Assembly: GCA_900548895.1 (NCBI GenBank)
Contig: URLZ01000032.1
Span: forward strand, 1-28,017
Reading direction: 5' to 3'
Source of the DNA: an uncultured Akkermansia sp.
GTDB taxonomy: Bacteria > Verrucomicrobiota > Verrucomicrobiia > Verrucomicrobiales > Akkermansiaceae
Length of the DNA stretch: 28,017 nt
Shown piece after piece: positions 1 to 8,537 of the stretch. The notes beneath the pieces are model-generated. The model worked only from the letters and a program-made list of their open reading frames with translations. It did not search any database and was not told the DNA's origin. The stretch's first letter is position 1. Every line of letters starts with the position of its first letter. A program made the translations under genes and the position numbers.

Positions 1-82
1 CGCTTTTCCGTTTGATGCTCCTTCCGGCGTGTCGCATTTGATTTTACAATTCACAGCATCGTGACATACCGAGTCAAAATCC

Positions 83-110
83 TTGACAATACTGCGTATC
101 GAGTTATAAT
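83..110 (+). promoter_or_regulatory. Sigma70-type promoter of the nusA operon
   Basis: TTGACA at 83-88 and TATAAT at 105-110 are both perfect consensus hexamers, separated by 16 bp. Transcription should begin near 117. It is the only good promoter seen upstream of nusA, and an intrinsic terminator lies only about 30-55 nt downstream of the inferred start. Confidence 0.85.
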
Positions 111-144
111 CAACGCGTACAAGTTCCGGTCTGCTGTAGGATTG

Positions 145-172
145 GAGCGGGTGATTCACCCGCTCTTTTTTT
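145..172 (+). terminator. Intrinsic terminator in the nusA leader (candidate attenuator)
   Basis: A GC-rich stem of nine pairs (145-153 with 157-165; a tenth A-T pair would leave a one-base loop) is followed directly by seven T residues (166-172). It lies between the nusA promoter and the nusA start codon, and no second promoter is visible in 173-221. Full-length operon transcription should therefore need read-through. The hairpin and T-run are seen directly; the attenuator role is inferred. It could instead end a short RNA of about 55 nt. Confidence 0.8.
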
Positions 173-221
173 ATAGCTCACACACTATCAACCAATAACC
201 AACGACGCCACAACAGCCGCC

Positions 222-1511
222 ATGCCCACCACAGACATCACCGCACTGATCGATTTCTACGTCCGCGAGAAAGATCTGACGCGCGAACGCGTGATTCAGG
301 CTCTCGAGGCCTCCTTCCTCACCGCCTACTCCAAGATGGTAACCGGTGCCGACCGCATCCACAACCTGCGCGCCGTCATCAACACCCAGAAGGGCACGGT
401 AAAAATCGTTGCAGACATGACGGTGGTGGCCGATGACGACATGCACGACCCCTTCAACGAGATCAAGCTGAGCACGGCTCAGGCCGCCGCCGCCAAGCGC
501 GGTCGCGACGTGCAGGTCGGCGACAGCTTCCCGGTGAATATCACCCCGAAGGACTTCGGCCGCATCGCCGTGCAGACGGCCCGCCAGACCATGCAGCAGC
601 GCATCCGCAAGGCCGAGCAGGAGATGCTCGCCGAGGCCTTCCGCGACCGCGCCGGCGAGCTCGTCACGGGCACGGTCAAGCGCTACGACAAGGGCGACGT
701 CATCGTCGAAGTCGAGAAGTTCGAGGGCATCGTTCCGCTGCGTCAGCGCATCCCCGGTGAGGAATACGCCCCGGGCGACAAGATGCGCTTCTACGTCGTT
801 GAGGTGCGCGACGGCGTGCGCGGCACGGAGCTCATCCTCTCGCGCAGCCACCCCAACCTCGTGCGTCGCCTCTTTGAGCACGAAGTGCTCGAGATTGCCG
901 AGCACACGGTGGACATCGTCAACGTCGTGCGCGAAGCCGGCTATCGCACCAAGCTCGTCGTGCGCGCCAACGACCCGAACGTCGACCCCGTGGGCTCCTG
1001 CGTCGGCATCCGCGGCATGCGCGTCAAAAACGTCGTCAACGAGCTCAATCACGAGAAGATCGACATCATCGAGTACTCCGATGACAAGGCCGCCATGGTC
1101 ACGCAGTCCCTCTCCCCCGTTGAGCCCGTCAACATCATCGTCGACAACGACAAGCGACTCGTCACCGTTCAGGTCGAGACCGAGAAGGACGCCGCCAAGG
1201 CCAAGGGCCGCAAGGGCCAGAACGTCCGCCTGACGGGCCGCCTCATCTCCGCGCCGAGCGACCGCTGGGAAGTTCGCGTCGAAGCCTACGATGAAAAAGC
1301 CAAGGCCAGCGCCGCCGCCGAAGTCGGCACGAGCGAGCTGGCGGCTCAGCTGGGCGTCAGCCCCGAGCTGGCCGCGTCCATGGTCGCCGCCGGCTTCACC
1401 ACCGCACAGGGCATCGCCGCCTATGTGCAGCCGGAGGACCTCGTCGAGGCCCTTCAGATCACCGAAGAAGAAGCAACCGCCATCATTGAAAAGGCCAAAG
1501 CGGCCTGCTAA
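222..1511 (+). CDS. nusA: Transcription termination/antitermination factor NusA
   Basis: NusA binds RNA polymerase and nascent RNA and modulates pausing, intrinsic termination and antitermination. The 429-residue protein has the family order: an N-terminal polymerase-binding domain (about 1-125), an S1 domain (about 140-205, including the GDVIVEVEKFEGIVPL stretch), then tandem KH domains to about 345. The KH region carries the conserved DPVGSCVGIRGMRVKNVVNE segment and a GRKGQNVRL segment. The C-terminus (about 365-429) holds one helix-hairpin-helix-like domain, so the protein is shorter than E. coli NusA, which has two acidic repeats. The ATG at 222 is preceded by CAGCCGCC rather than a Shine-Dalgarno motif. 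It leads an operon with infB (26-nt gap) and rbfA. The leader holds an intrinsic terminator, so expression may be autoregulated through termination, as NusA is known to do in E. coli. Confidence 0.97.
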   Translation: MPTTDITALIDFYVREKDLTRERVIQALEASFLTAYSKMVTGADRIHNLRAVINTQKGTVKIVADMTVVADDDMHDPFNEIKLSTAQAAAAKRGRDVQVGDSFPVNITPKDFGRIAVQTARQTMQQRIRKAEQEMLAEAFRDRAGELVTGTVKRYDKGDVIVEVEKFEGIVPLRQRIPGEEYAPGDKMRFYVVEVRDGVRGTELILSRSHPNLVRRLFEHEVLEIAEHTVDIVNVVREAGYRTKLVVRANDPNVDPVGSCVGIRGMRVKNVVNELNHEKIDIIEYSDDKAAMVTQSLSPVEPVNIIVDNDKRLVTVQVETEKDAAKAKGRKGQNVRLTGRLISAPSDRWEVRVEAYDEKAKASAAAEVGTSELAAQLGVSPELAASMVAAGFTTAQGIAAYVQPEDLVEALQITEEEATAIIEKAKAAC

Positions 1512-1537
1512 CCCGTCTACCCCCTCTCACCCAGCCT

Positions 1538-3628
1538 ATGGCTAACGAAGAACCGAAGAAGAAGAGCGTCGTGCTGGATCTCATCAGCGGATCCGCCAAG
1601 AAACACAGCACCGCCGGCAAGGCTGCGGAGGCAGCCCCTGCCGCCGAGCAGCCCAAGCGCCCCGCGGCGCCGAAAAAGGAAGTCCTCGACCTGCTCAGCC
1701 CCCGCAAGGTTGTCAAGAAGCAAGCCGCGCCGGCTTCCGCGGGCGCCGAGGCTGCTCCGGCTGCTCAGCCGGCTCCCGCCGCGGCACCGGCACAGCCCGA
1801 GATGCCCAAGATGGAGGCCCCTGCCCCGGTGACGCCCGACGGCAAGATTCTCAACATCAAGGCGCCCATCAGCGTGGCTGATCTGGCGGCGCTGATGTCG
1901 CTCAAGCCCTTCAAGCTCATTGCCGAGCTGCTGCCCATGGGCGTCTTTGCGAATCCGGCCACCGTTCTGGACAGCGATCAGGTCGCCGCCCTCTGCGAGA
2001 AGCACGGCTTCACCTTCGAGCGCGTCAAGCGCGAGAAGGGCGCCGGCGTCAAGGCCCCGGTTGAGGAAATCAAGGAGCCGGAGGCTGTCGCGATCGAGGA
2101 GGAGCCCGAAGACGCTCTGAAGGTTCGTACCCCCATCATCACGGTCATGGGGCACGTCGACCACGGCAAGACCTCGCTGCTCGACTACATTCGCCGCACG
2201 AAAGTCGTCGCGGGCGAGGCGGGCGGCATCACCCAGCACATCGGCGCCTACACCGTCGAGCATGACGGCAAGACCATCACCTTCATCGACACGCCCGGCC
2301 ACGCCATCTTCACCGAGATGCGCGCCCGCGGCGCCGACGTGACGGACATCGTCGTGCTCGTCGTGGCTGCCAACGACGGCATCATGCCGCAGACCCGCGA
2401 GGCCATCATGCATGCCAAGGCGGCCCACAAGACCATCATCGTGGCCATCAACAAGTGCGACCTGCCCGCGGCCGACCCCATGCGCGTGCGCACGCAGCTC
2501 ATGGAGGAGGGCCTCATGCCGACGGACTTCGGCGGCGACATTGAGTGCGTCAACGTATCCGCCGCGACGGGAGAGGGCATCGACGATCTGCTCGACCTGC
2601 TCTGCCTGCAGGCCGAAGTGCTCGAGCTCAAGGCCAACCCGCGCGCCAACTGCCGCGCCTCCATCATCGAGGCGCGCATGGAGCAGGGCAAGGGCAGCTC
2701 CGCCACCGTCATCGTGCAGAGCGGCACGCTCAAGGTCGGTATGCCCTTCATCTGCGGCCCCTACTCGGGCAAGGTCAAGACGCTCTTCAACGACAAGGGC
2801 AAGGCCATCAAGAAAGTCACGCCGGGCATGCCCGCCGAGGTCTCCGGCTTCCTGGAGACGCCCAACGTCGGCGACGAGCTCGTCGAGATGGAGAGCGAGC
2901 GCGCCGCGCGCAAGCTCTCGACCGAGCGTCAGGAAGAGCTGCGCCAGCAGCGCCTCTCCGCCCCGAAGCGCTCGCGCATGGAGGATATTCTCGCCATGAT
3001 GGGCGAGGGCAACCAGAAGGCCGTGCTCAAGCTCTACCTCAAGGGCGACGTGCAGGGCTCCGTGGAGGCCATCAAGAAGGCCATCATGGACATCAAGAGC
3101 GACAAGGTCGAGTGCGAGTTCATCGGCGCGGCCGCCGGCCCCATCTCCGAGAGCGACGTGCTGCTCGCCTCTTCGTCGGACGCGGTCATCCTCGGCTTCA
3201 ACGTCAAGGTCGAGAGCAACGCCGTCAAGGCCGTCAAGCGCGAGGGCGTGCAGGTCAAGATCTTCTCCATTGTCTACGAGCTCATTGACCAGGTGAAGGA
3301 CGCCATGCTCGGCCTGCTCGAGCCCGAGACGCGAGAAACTGTTCTGGGTCATGCGCAAATCAAGCAGGTGTTTAAATTGAACAAAGGCAAGGCTGCGGGG
3401 TCTTACGTATCAGACGGCAAGATGCAGCGCACCGCCGAGGCTCGCGTCATCCGCGACGGACAGGTTGTCTTCGACGGCAAGATGTCCACCCTGCGCCGCT
3501 TCCAGGACGAAGTGGAAGAGGTCAAGAGCGGTCTGGAGTGCGGCATTCGCCTTGCCGACTACAACGACTACGAAGAGGGCGACATCATCGAATGTTACCT
3601 GCTCGAGAAGATCAAGCAGACCCTCTGA
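1538..3628 (+). CDS. infB: Translation initiation factor IF-2
   Basis: IF-2 is the GTPase that places initiator fMet-tRNA on the 30S subunit and promotes subunit joining. The N-terminus is a basic, Ala/Pro-rich linker (to about 105) followed by an IF2_N-like domain near 105-175. The G domain is intact: P-loop GHVDHGKT at 205-212, DTPGH at 251-255 and NKCD at 305-308. The IF-2-specific motif [10 protein letters not shown] lies between the first two. Domains II to IV follow, ending in [17 protein letters not shown], a typical IF-2 C-terminus. At 696 residues it is shorter than E. coli IF-2 (890), mainly in the N-terminal linker. The start ATG follows CCCAGCCT, with no Shine-Dalgarno motif. It lies 26 nt after nusA and 32 nt before rbfA, the classic gene order. 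Confidence 0.98.
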   Translation: MANEEPKKKSVVLDLISGSAKKHSTAGKAAEAAPAAEQPKRPAAPKKEVLDLLSPRKVVKKQAAPASAGAEAAPAAQPAPAAAPAQPEMPKMEAPAPVTPDGKILNIKAPISVADLAALMSLKPFKLIAELLPMGVFANPATVLDSDQVAALCEKHGFTFERVKREKGAGVKAPVEEIKEPEAVAIEEEPEDALKVRTPIITVMGHVDHGKTSLLDYIRRTKVVAGEAGGITQHIGAYTVEHDGKTITFIDTPGHAIFTEMRARGADVTDIVVLVVAANDGIMPQTREAIMHAKAAHKTIIVAINKCDLPAADPMRVRTQLMEEGLMPTDFGGDIECVNVSAATGEGIDDLLDLLCLQAEVLELKANPRANCRASIIEARMEQGKGSSATVIVQSGTLKVGMPFICGPYSGKVKTLFNDKGKAIKKVTPGMPAEVSGFLETPNVGDELVEMESERAARKLSTERQEELRQQRLSAPKRSRMEDILAMMGEGNQKAVLKLYLKGDVQGSVEAIKKAIMDIKSDKVECEFIGAAAGPISESDVLLASSSDAVILGFNVKVESNAVKAVKREGVQVKIFSIVYELIDQVKDAMLGLLEPETRETVLGHAQIKQVFKLNKGKAAGSYVSDGKMQRTAEARVIRDGQVVFDGKMSTLRRFQDEVEEVKSGLECGIRLADYNDYEEGDIIECYLLEKIKQTL

Positions 3629-3660
3629 TCGCCGCAAATCCCTAACCCTACAAACCCACC

Positions 3661-4047
3661 ATGCCCTCACGCCGACTCGACAAAGTCAACGAGCTGATGA
3701 AGCGGGAAATCGGAACCTTCATTCAGAAGGAATTCGAATGGCCCGGCACCATCGTCTCCATCCTTGAAGTTGAAATCACCGAAGATCTCAAGGAAGGCCG
3801 CGTCTGGGTCGGCGTGGTGGGCAGGATGTCCCCTGCTCAGGTGCTCGACAAGCTCAACCGCAGCCGGGGAGTCATCCAGAACGCCGTCAGCCGCCGCGTT
3901 GTCCTGCGCTGCACCCCGAAGCTGAGCTTCAGGCACGACGACTCGGCCCGCCGCGGCGTTGAGCTTGTCAACCTCCTCGACGATATCGAGAAAAACCTGC
4001 CCAAAGCGCCGCCGCTGCCCGAGGGAGAGCACGACCCTGAGATCTGA
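3661..4047 (+). CDS. rbfA: 30S ribosome-binding factor RbfA
   Basis: RbfA is a small KH-fold protein that binds immature 30S subunits near the 16S rRNA 5' helix and assists late maturation. The 128-residue product has the family's N-terminal pattern (RRLDKVNELMKREIGTFIQ) and the sequence LEVEITEDLKEGRVWVGV. The C-terminal part contains LRCTPKLSFRHDDSARRGVEL, matching the RbfA signature P-x-L-x-F-x-x-D-x-S. Length and position after infB are as expected. The start follows ACCCACC with no Shine-Dalgarno motif. In many bacteria truB follows; here the next gene, 17 nt away, is an AsmA-like protein, suggesting co-transcription with an envelope function. Confidence 0.95.
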   Translation: MPSRRLDKVNELMKREIGTFIQKEFEWPGTIVSILEVEITEDLKEGRVWVGVVGRMSPAQVLDKLNRSRGVIQNAVSRRVVLRCTPKLSFRHDDSARRGVELVNLLDDIEKNLPKAPPLPEGEHDPEI

Positions 4048-4064
4048 GCCCGCGAGCGCCGGCC

Positions 4065-7000
4065 ATGAAATATCGTCTGACCATCAAGCGGGTCAGCTCG
4101 GTCATTCCGACCATCGTCCTTCTGGCGCTGCTGCTGTTCATCGGCGCTGCGATCTGGCTGTGCACGATCGGACTGCCGGACTGTGCCCTGCGCGCCATAG
4201 AGCGGGCCGCCGCCGAGCGCGGCATCTACCTGCACATCGGAGGACTGCGCATCAGCCCGAGCGCCGGCTTTGCCATTCGAGGGCAGGACCTTCGACTCTA
4301 CGTCCACCCGGACGATGAGCAGCCCTTGGCGGAGGTTCCCAAAGCGCTGGTGACGCTCTCCTTCTCGCGCCTGCTCGTCGGCTCCGTCGCTCCCACGAGG
4401 CTCCAACTCGTCAACGGCAGCATCAGCCTTCCGGCCGGAGAAGCGGGGGCCCCGCCCCTGCCCCTGACCGGCATTCAGGCAGACATCATCGTCACCCCGC
4501 GCGAGAGGCGTGCGGACGGTGATCTGCGTCTGCTCGCCGCCGGCATCCCCATCAACATCAGTTGCGACCTCACCCTTCCGCCGCCCGGCGAAGAGCGGCC
4601 GTCAAAGGCCGCGGCGAGTGCAGCCGACAGCGGCCGCCCCGGCGACAGCGCCGGAGGTGACGCCTCGGAGCAGACGGAGGAAAGCGACGACTTCGAAACG
4701 CAGCTTGCGGGCTACATTGCCCAGGCCGCCCCCATCGTCGATGAAATTAACGCCAAGCTCCGCAATCAGCGCTGGACGGATGAAAGCCGGCCGAGCATCG
4801 CGGCCGAGGCGAGCTTCGCCCCCGGGAACATCGACGCCACCGTCGACATCCACGTTCCCCTCTACGAGACGCGAGACTTTCACTTCCGCGATGCGGAAAT
4901 TCACGCCCTTGTCAGCGAGGACGTCATCACGATCAACTCCATGAGGTTCAAGACGGTTGATCCCGATTCATCCGTCTCGCTGCGCGCCGCCTGCTCGATT
5001 CCCACGCGCAGCCTCTCCTTCCGCCTGCGCAGCACCTCGGCCCTCATCCCCATCGCGCGCAAGGCGCTCAAAAATCCGCCTCCCCTGCTGGCCAAATTCA
5101 ACCACGACCGCGACAACGCGCCGGAGATCTCGCTGTCGGGAGACTTGACCTTTGACCCCGATAACCAGCTGGAGCACGCCCGTGTGCTCGCCACGCTCGA
5201 ACAGCACAACCTGCACGTTGGCCAACAGCTCATCGACGAGCTCAACATCTCCTTCACCTACAACGACGGGGACTTCAACTTCGACAACCTGGAGGCAAGC
5301 TACGGCGGCGGCTCCCTGAACCTCTCGGCCCACTCAACGAAGGGCAGCGGCGACATCAGCGCCACCGGGCGTGTTCCCGTGGCGGCAACCCTGGCTCTCA
5401 TCTCCGAGTTCACGAGCGAACCGGTGACCCTGCCGGATCAGCTTGAAATCGGCGACATGGCGGACATCGAGCTGAGTGCCGATATCAGCGTCCCCTTCCG
5501 CGAAGGCGAAATGCTCACCTTTGACAACACCATCCCCTACCTGAGCAACCTCGACCTTCGCCTCGGCACCTCGCGCCTTCTGCTGCCCGGCATCGTCTCG
5601 CTGACGGATCCCAGCGTCAGTATCAGCCTGCGCGGCATCAAGCGCCCCGGCGACTCCCACATTCCGCAGGAGGCGGCTTCCCTCGACATCCGCGCCGAGG
5701 CCGACCAAGCTACCGTGCTCAAGGTCAAAGCCCTGCCCGAGATCAGCGCCCCCGAGCTCCACTCGCACTTCACCGACATCGGCATGAGCGACTTCGCCGA
5801 TTCGAGCACCCTGAAGCTCAGCCTTGGCACCAACACCCTGAAGTTCAGCTCCCTGCATCTGGGGGAACTGAGCTGCGGCGCCACGACCGTGCTCACGCGC
5901 AATCTCGGAGCCCTGCTCAGCCGCGAGCGCGCGCAGCAGTACACCCTGCCGCCCCTCCTGCAAGCTCGCATCGACGGCATCAGCTTCATGAACTCGCCGG
6001 CCTGCGACGCCACCCTGGCCCTCCTGCCTGAGGAGACGGCCAGCGCCGGCAGCCTCGAGCTCACCCTCCTGCAACGAAGCGCGAGCAATGAGACTCCTGA
6101 GCCGGGCGCAGCGCCCGGCGGCGCAGACTCCCCCGCGCCTGATACCACGACCGCCGACTCCGCAGCCCTCACGGCCGCCCCCGTAACCACGTCCACCGTG
6201 GCCACGGCAGACGCCCAGGCCCCCGCCTCCCTCGACGAAACCACGGGAGCCACCGCGCCGAGTGCCGCCCCCGCGGCAAGTGAGGCCGCGAGCAGCCCGG
6301 CGCGACGCGGCACCCTCTCGCTGCACTACAACATCGACCCCGAGCACAGCATCGAGCTGCGCGACATCAAGGCCGACCTTCCGCTGGCCGACTTCGCACC
6401 CCTCTTCAACGCCTTCAACGCCAGCGTCAAGGAGATCGAACTGCCCGACGCCATGTATCTCTCCGGCGAGCTCTCGGCCGACCTCGAGCACAAGCGGATC
6501 CGCTCAGGCAAGCTCAGCCTCACCGTTCCGCATCTGGTGCGCAACAGCTGCGCCGTTCCGGCCCTGCGCGGCCAGAGTGAAGCCGTCGCGCTGAAACTCG
6601 ACCTCAGTGCCCGCACGCCGGCGAAGAGCGACGAGCTCGTCTGCAAGGGCAAGCTGAGCGTCGATCATGAAAGCGGCAGCTTCGCGGCGGAATTTCACGG
6701 CTCACCGCAGCGAGGCCTCAGCCTCACGGGGCGCAGCGACATCCGCCTCGACGTGCTCAACCGCCTCATTGACATCATGGATGTCAACGCCATCATCTGC
6801 GACTTCAAACTCGACGACCAGAGCAAGACAATCATCGACAACATCGACCTGACCGTCGACTACGCCCAAGGGCTCGCCGTGCAGCTTGACTGCGACGTCA
6901 CACTTGATCACATTGGCTACCAGCTCGGCGCCTACCGCCTACCCTGCGACCAGCAGGGCAACTACACCGGCGATCAGTGGCTGCGCTCCGATCTCGGCCC

Positions 7001-8330
7001 CGATCCTTTCGTGCGCGTCAATCGTGCCACCTGCCACGTCAATGCCGACATCAGCGAGGGCAAGAAGCGCGCTGACGGCAGCGCGGAGGCAGACCGCTGC
7101 ACCGTCAGCATCCTCAACCCCGTTCTCGTCTTCAACAACCGCCCTTGGATGCAGCGCCACAAGTTCCGCTTCGGGCCTGAAGAGTCCACCCTCAGCGGCG
7201 AAAAAGTCGTGCTCGACCTCGAAGCCAACAGCACGGAAATCTTCAAGGTGCGCGGCAATGTCTACCCGGCCTACTCACTGGGCATCTTTTACGCGGAGCT
7301 CTTCTCCATCATGGAGGACATGAGCATCCCCTACCCGGTCGAAGTCACCAGCGACTACTGCCTCTTCCCGAACAGCGAGCGCTGCAAGCGCGCCATGACC
7401 GGCACCATCCGCTGCTGCGCCAGCACCCCCATCACCTACGACCTCGGCGTCGAGATCCCGCTGGAGGACTTCTCGGGCTTCATCCGCCTCAGCGACGACT
7501 TCGTCACCCTCGATCACCTCAACGCCGGCAGCTGGGGCGGCAGCCTCGACGCCATCATCCGCGTCGGCATAAGCGGCCCGAAGACCACGCTCGACGGTTA
7601 CCTCAAGGCCTCGAACATGGATCTGAGCCTCATCGCCAAGAGCTTGGACAGCGAGCAGAACTTCGCGCTCTGCAACGGCTTCTTCCGCTTCCAGGCCGCA
7701 AGCCCCGAGCTCACCGCCCTTCAGGGCTACGGGCACTTCCAGGCCACGAGCGGCAACCTGATGAGGCTGCAAGTCTTCCGCCCCGTCAGCGAACTTCTGA
7801 CCGACCTGCCGGATTACGTCGACAACATTCAGGAGAAGATGCACACGGGCAAAAAGACCTCGTCGCTGCTGCGATCCGTAGCCGGTGCACTCAGCACCAC
7901 CAGCGACGTCATCGACGGCATCGGCAACACCGCCACGCGCATTCCCTTCGCCAATCACTTCATCAAGTACAGCCTTACGGACGCCTACACCAACTTTGAC
8001 ATCGTCAACGGCCACTTCATCACGCGCAACGGCAAGGCCCTCGGCTGCAACCTCAATGTTGCCCTGCAGCTCGACCTCAACCTCGTCGACATGACACTGC
8101 ACGGCAACCTCTGGCCGAAGATCAACAGCATCCCGACCATCCTCCTCTCCCCCATCACCGTGCTCTCCGACTTCATGTTCGACATCGTCGTGGACGGTCC
8201 CGTCGATGACCTGAGCTGGAGCCTCGGGCTCGACGCCAAGCTCAAAAACAAGGAGACCGGCAAGGAAGAGCACCAGAAGGTTCGCCTGCCCAGCCGTCGC
8301 ATCCGCCAAAAGGAGCCCGCGCGCTCCTGA
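4065..8330 (+). CDS. Large AsmA-like (YhdP/TamB-type) membrane-anchored protein
   Basis: The 1421-residue protein has one N-terminal transmembrane segment (about 13-36), followed by a very long beta-rich extracytoplasmic region. This is the layout of AsmA-family proteins such as AsmA, YhdP and TamB, which are thought to form hydrophobic grooves carrying phospholipid between inner and outer membranes. The C-terminal section reads like the family's end: a mostly hydrophobic stretch with GNLWPKINSIPTILLSPITV, then a VDGPVDDLSWSLGL-type strand. Two low-complexity Ser/Ala/Pro/Glu linkers interrupt it, at about residues 175-208 and 673-748, and may be flexible hinges. The gene starts 17 nt after rbfA without a promoter, so it is probably the last gene of the nusA operon. 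A terminator follows at 8404-8435. I cannot assign the exact subfamily; a role in outer-membrane lipid homeostasis is inferred. Confidence 0.75.
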   Translation: MKYRLTIKRVSSVIPTIVLLALLLFIGAAIWLCTIGLPDCALRAIERAAAERGIYLHIGGLRISPSAGFAIRGQDLRLYVHPDDEQPLAEVPKALVTLSFSRLLVGSVAPTRLQLVNGSISLPAGEAGAPPLPLTGIQADIIVTPRERRADGDLRLLAAGIPINISCDLTLPPPGEERPSKAAASAADSGRPGDSAGGDASEQTEESDDFETQLAGYIAQAAPIVDEINAKLRNQRWTDESRPSIAAEASFAPGNIDATVDIHVPLYETRDFHFRDAEIHALVSEDVITINSMRFKTVDPDSSVSLRAACSIPTRSLSFRLRSTSALIPIARKALKNPPPLLAKFNHDRDNAPEISLSGDLTFDPDNQLEHARVLATLEQHNLHVGQQLIDELNISFTYNDGDFNFDNLEASYGGGSLNLSAHSTKGSGDISATGRVPVAATLALISEFTSEPVTLPDQLEIGDMADIELSADISVPFREGEMLTFDNTIPYLSNLDLRLGTSRLLLPGIVSLTDPSVSISLRGIKRPGDSHIPQEAASLDIRAEADQATVLKVKALPEISAPELHSHFTDIGMSDFADSSTLKLSLGTNTLKFSSLHLGELSCGATTVLTRNLGALLSRERAQQYTLPPLLQARIDGISFMNSPACDATLALLPEETASAGSLELTLLQRSASNETPEPGAAPGGADSPAPDTTTADSAALTAAPVTTSTVATADAQAPASLDETTGATAPSAAPAASEAASSPARRGTLSLHYNIDPEHSIELRDIKADLPLADFAPLFNAFNASVKEIELPDAMYLSGELSADLEHKRIRSGKLSLTVPHLVRNSCAVPALRGQSEAVALKLDLSARTPAKSDELVCKGKLSVDHESGSFAAEFHGSPQRGLSLTGRSDIRLDVLNRLIDIMDVNAIICDFKLDDQSKTIIDNIDLTVDYAQGLAVQLDCDVTLDHIGYQLGAYRLPCDQQGNYTGDQWLRSDLGPDPFVRVNRATCHVNADISEGKKRADGSAEADRCTVSILNPVLVFNNRPWMQRHKFRFGPEESTLSGEKVVLDLEANSTEIFKVRGNVYPAYSLGIFYAELFSIMEDMSIPYPVEVTSDYCLFPNSERCKRAMTGTIRCCASTPITYDLGVEIPLEDFSGFIRLSDDFVTLDHLNAGSWGGSLDAIIRVGISGPKTTLDGYLKASNMDLSLIAKSLDSEQNFALCNGFFRFQAASPELTALQGYGHFQATSGNLMRLQVFRPVSELLTDLPDYVDNIQEKMHTGKKTSSLLRSVAGALSTTSDVIDGIGNTATRIPFANHFIKYSLTDAYTNFDIVNGHFITRNGKALGCNLNVALQLDLNLVDMTLHGNLWPKINSIPTILLSPITVLSDFMFDIVVDGPVDDLSWSLGLDAKLKNKETGKEEHQKVRLPSRRIRQKEPARS

Positions 8331-8403
8331 GGGGCGCCAGGCACCGCAGCCCCCCCCGGCGAAGGGCGCGAGCTCCGGCGTCGCTCGGGGGATGAGGCGC
8401 AGG

Positions 8404-8435
8404 GAGCTCTCGGATGACACGCCGGGGGCTCTTTT
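8404..8435 (+). terminator. Intrinsic terminator after the nusA operon
   Basis: A 10-bp stem pairs 8404-8413 with 8422-8431, including two G-U wobbles, around an 8-nt loop and followed by TTTT (8432-8435). It lies 73 nt after the stop codon of the AsmA-like gene and just upstream of the next promoter, so it separates two transcription units. Confidence 0.7.
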
Positions 8436-8439
8436 AGGC

Positions 8440-8467
8440 TTGCAACGTCGCCGTTTTAGGCTAGAAT
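8440..8467 (+). promoter_or_regulatory. Sigma70-type promoter of the PpiD-like gene
   Basis: TTGCAA (8440-8445) and TAGAAT (8462-8467) are separated by 16 bp, directly after the preceding terminator. The inferred transcript start near 8474 gives a leader of about 64 nt before the ATG at 8538. Confidence 0.7.
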
Positions 8468-8537
8468 AGGCGCGTTGCCCCTGTCCTCCCGGGGCCTTCG
8501 GTTTTATAGGCTTTACAGGCTATCAGGCTCATCCATC

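Noticed and set aside
1517..3358. A 613-codon minus-strand frame opposite infB
   Set aside because: Its composition (Leu/Asp/His/Val-rich, no motifs) is that of a shadow frame, and IF-2 on the plus strand is certain.
5334..6491. A 385-codon minus-strand frame within the AsmA-like gene
   Set aside because: Shadow frame with Gly/Arg-rich low complexity; no family features.
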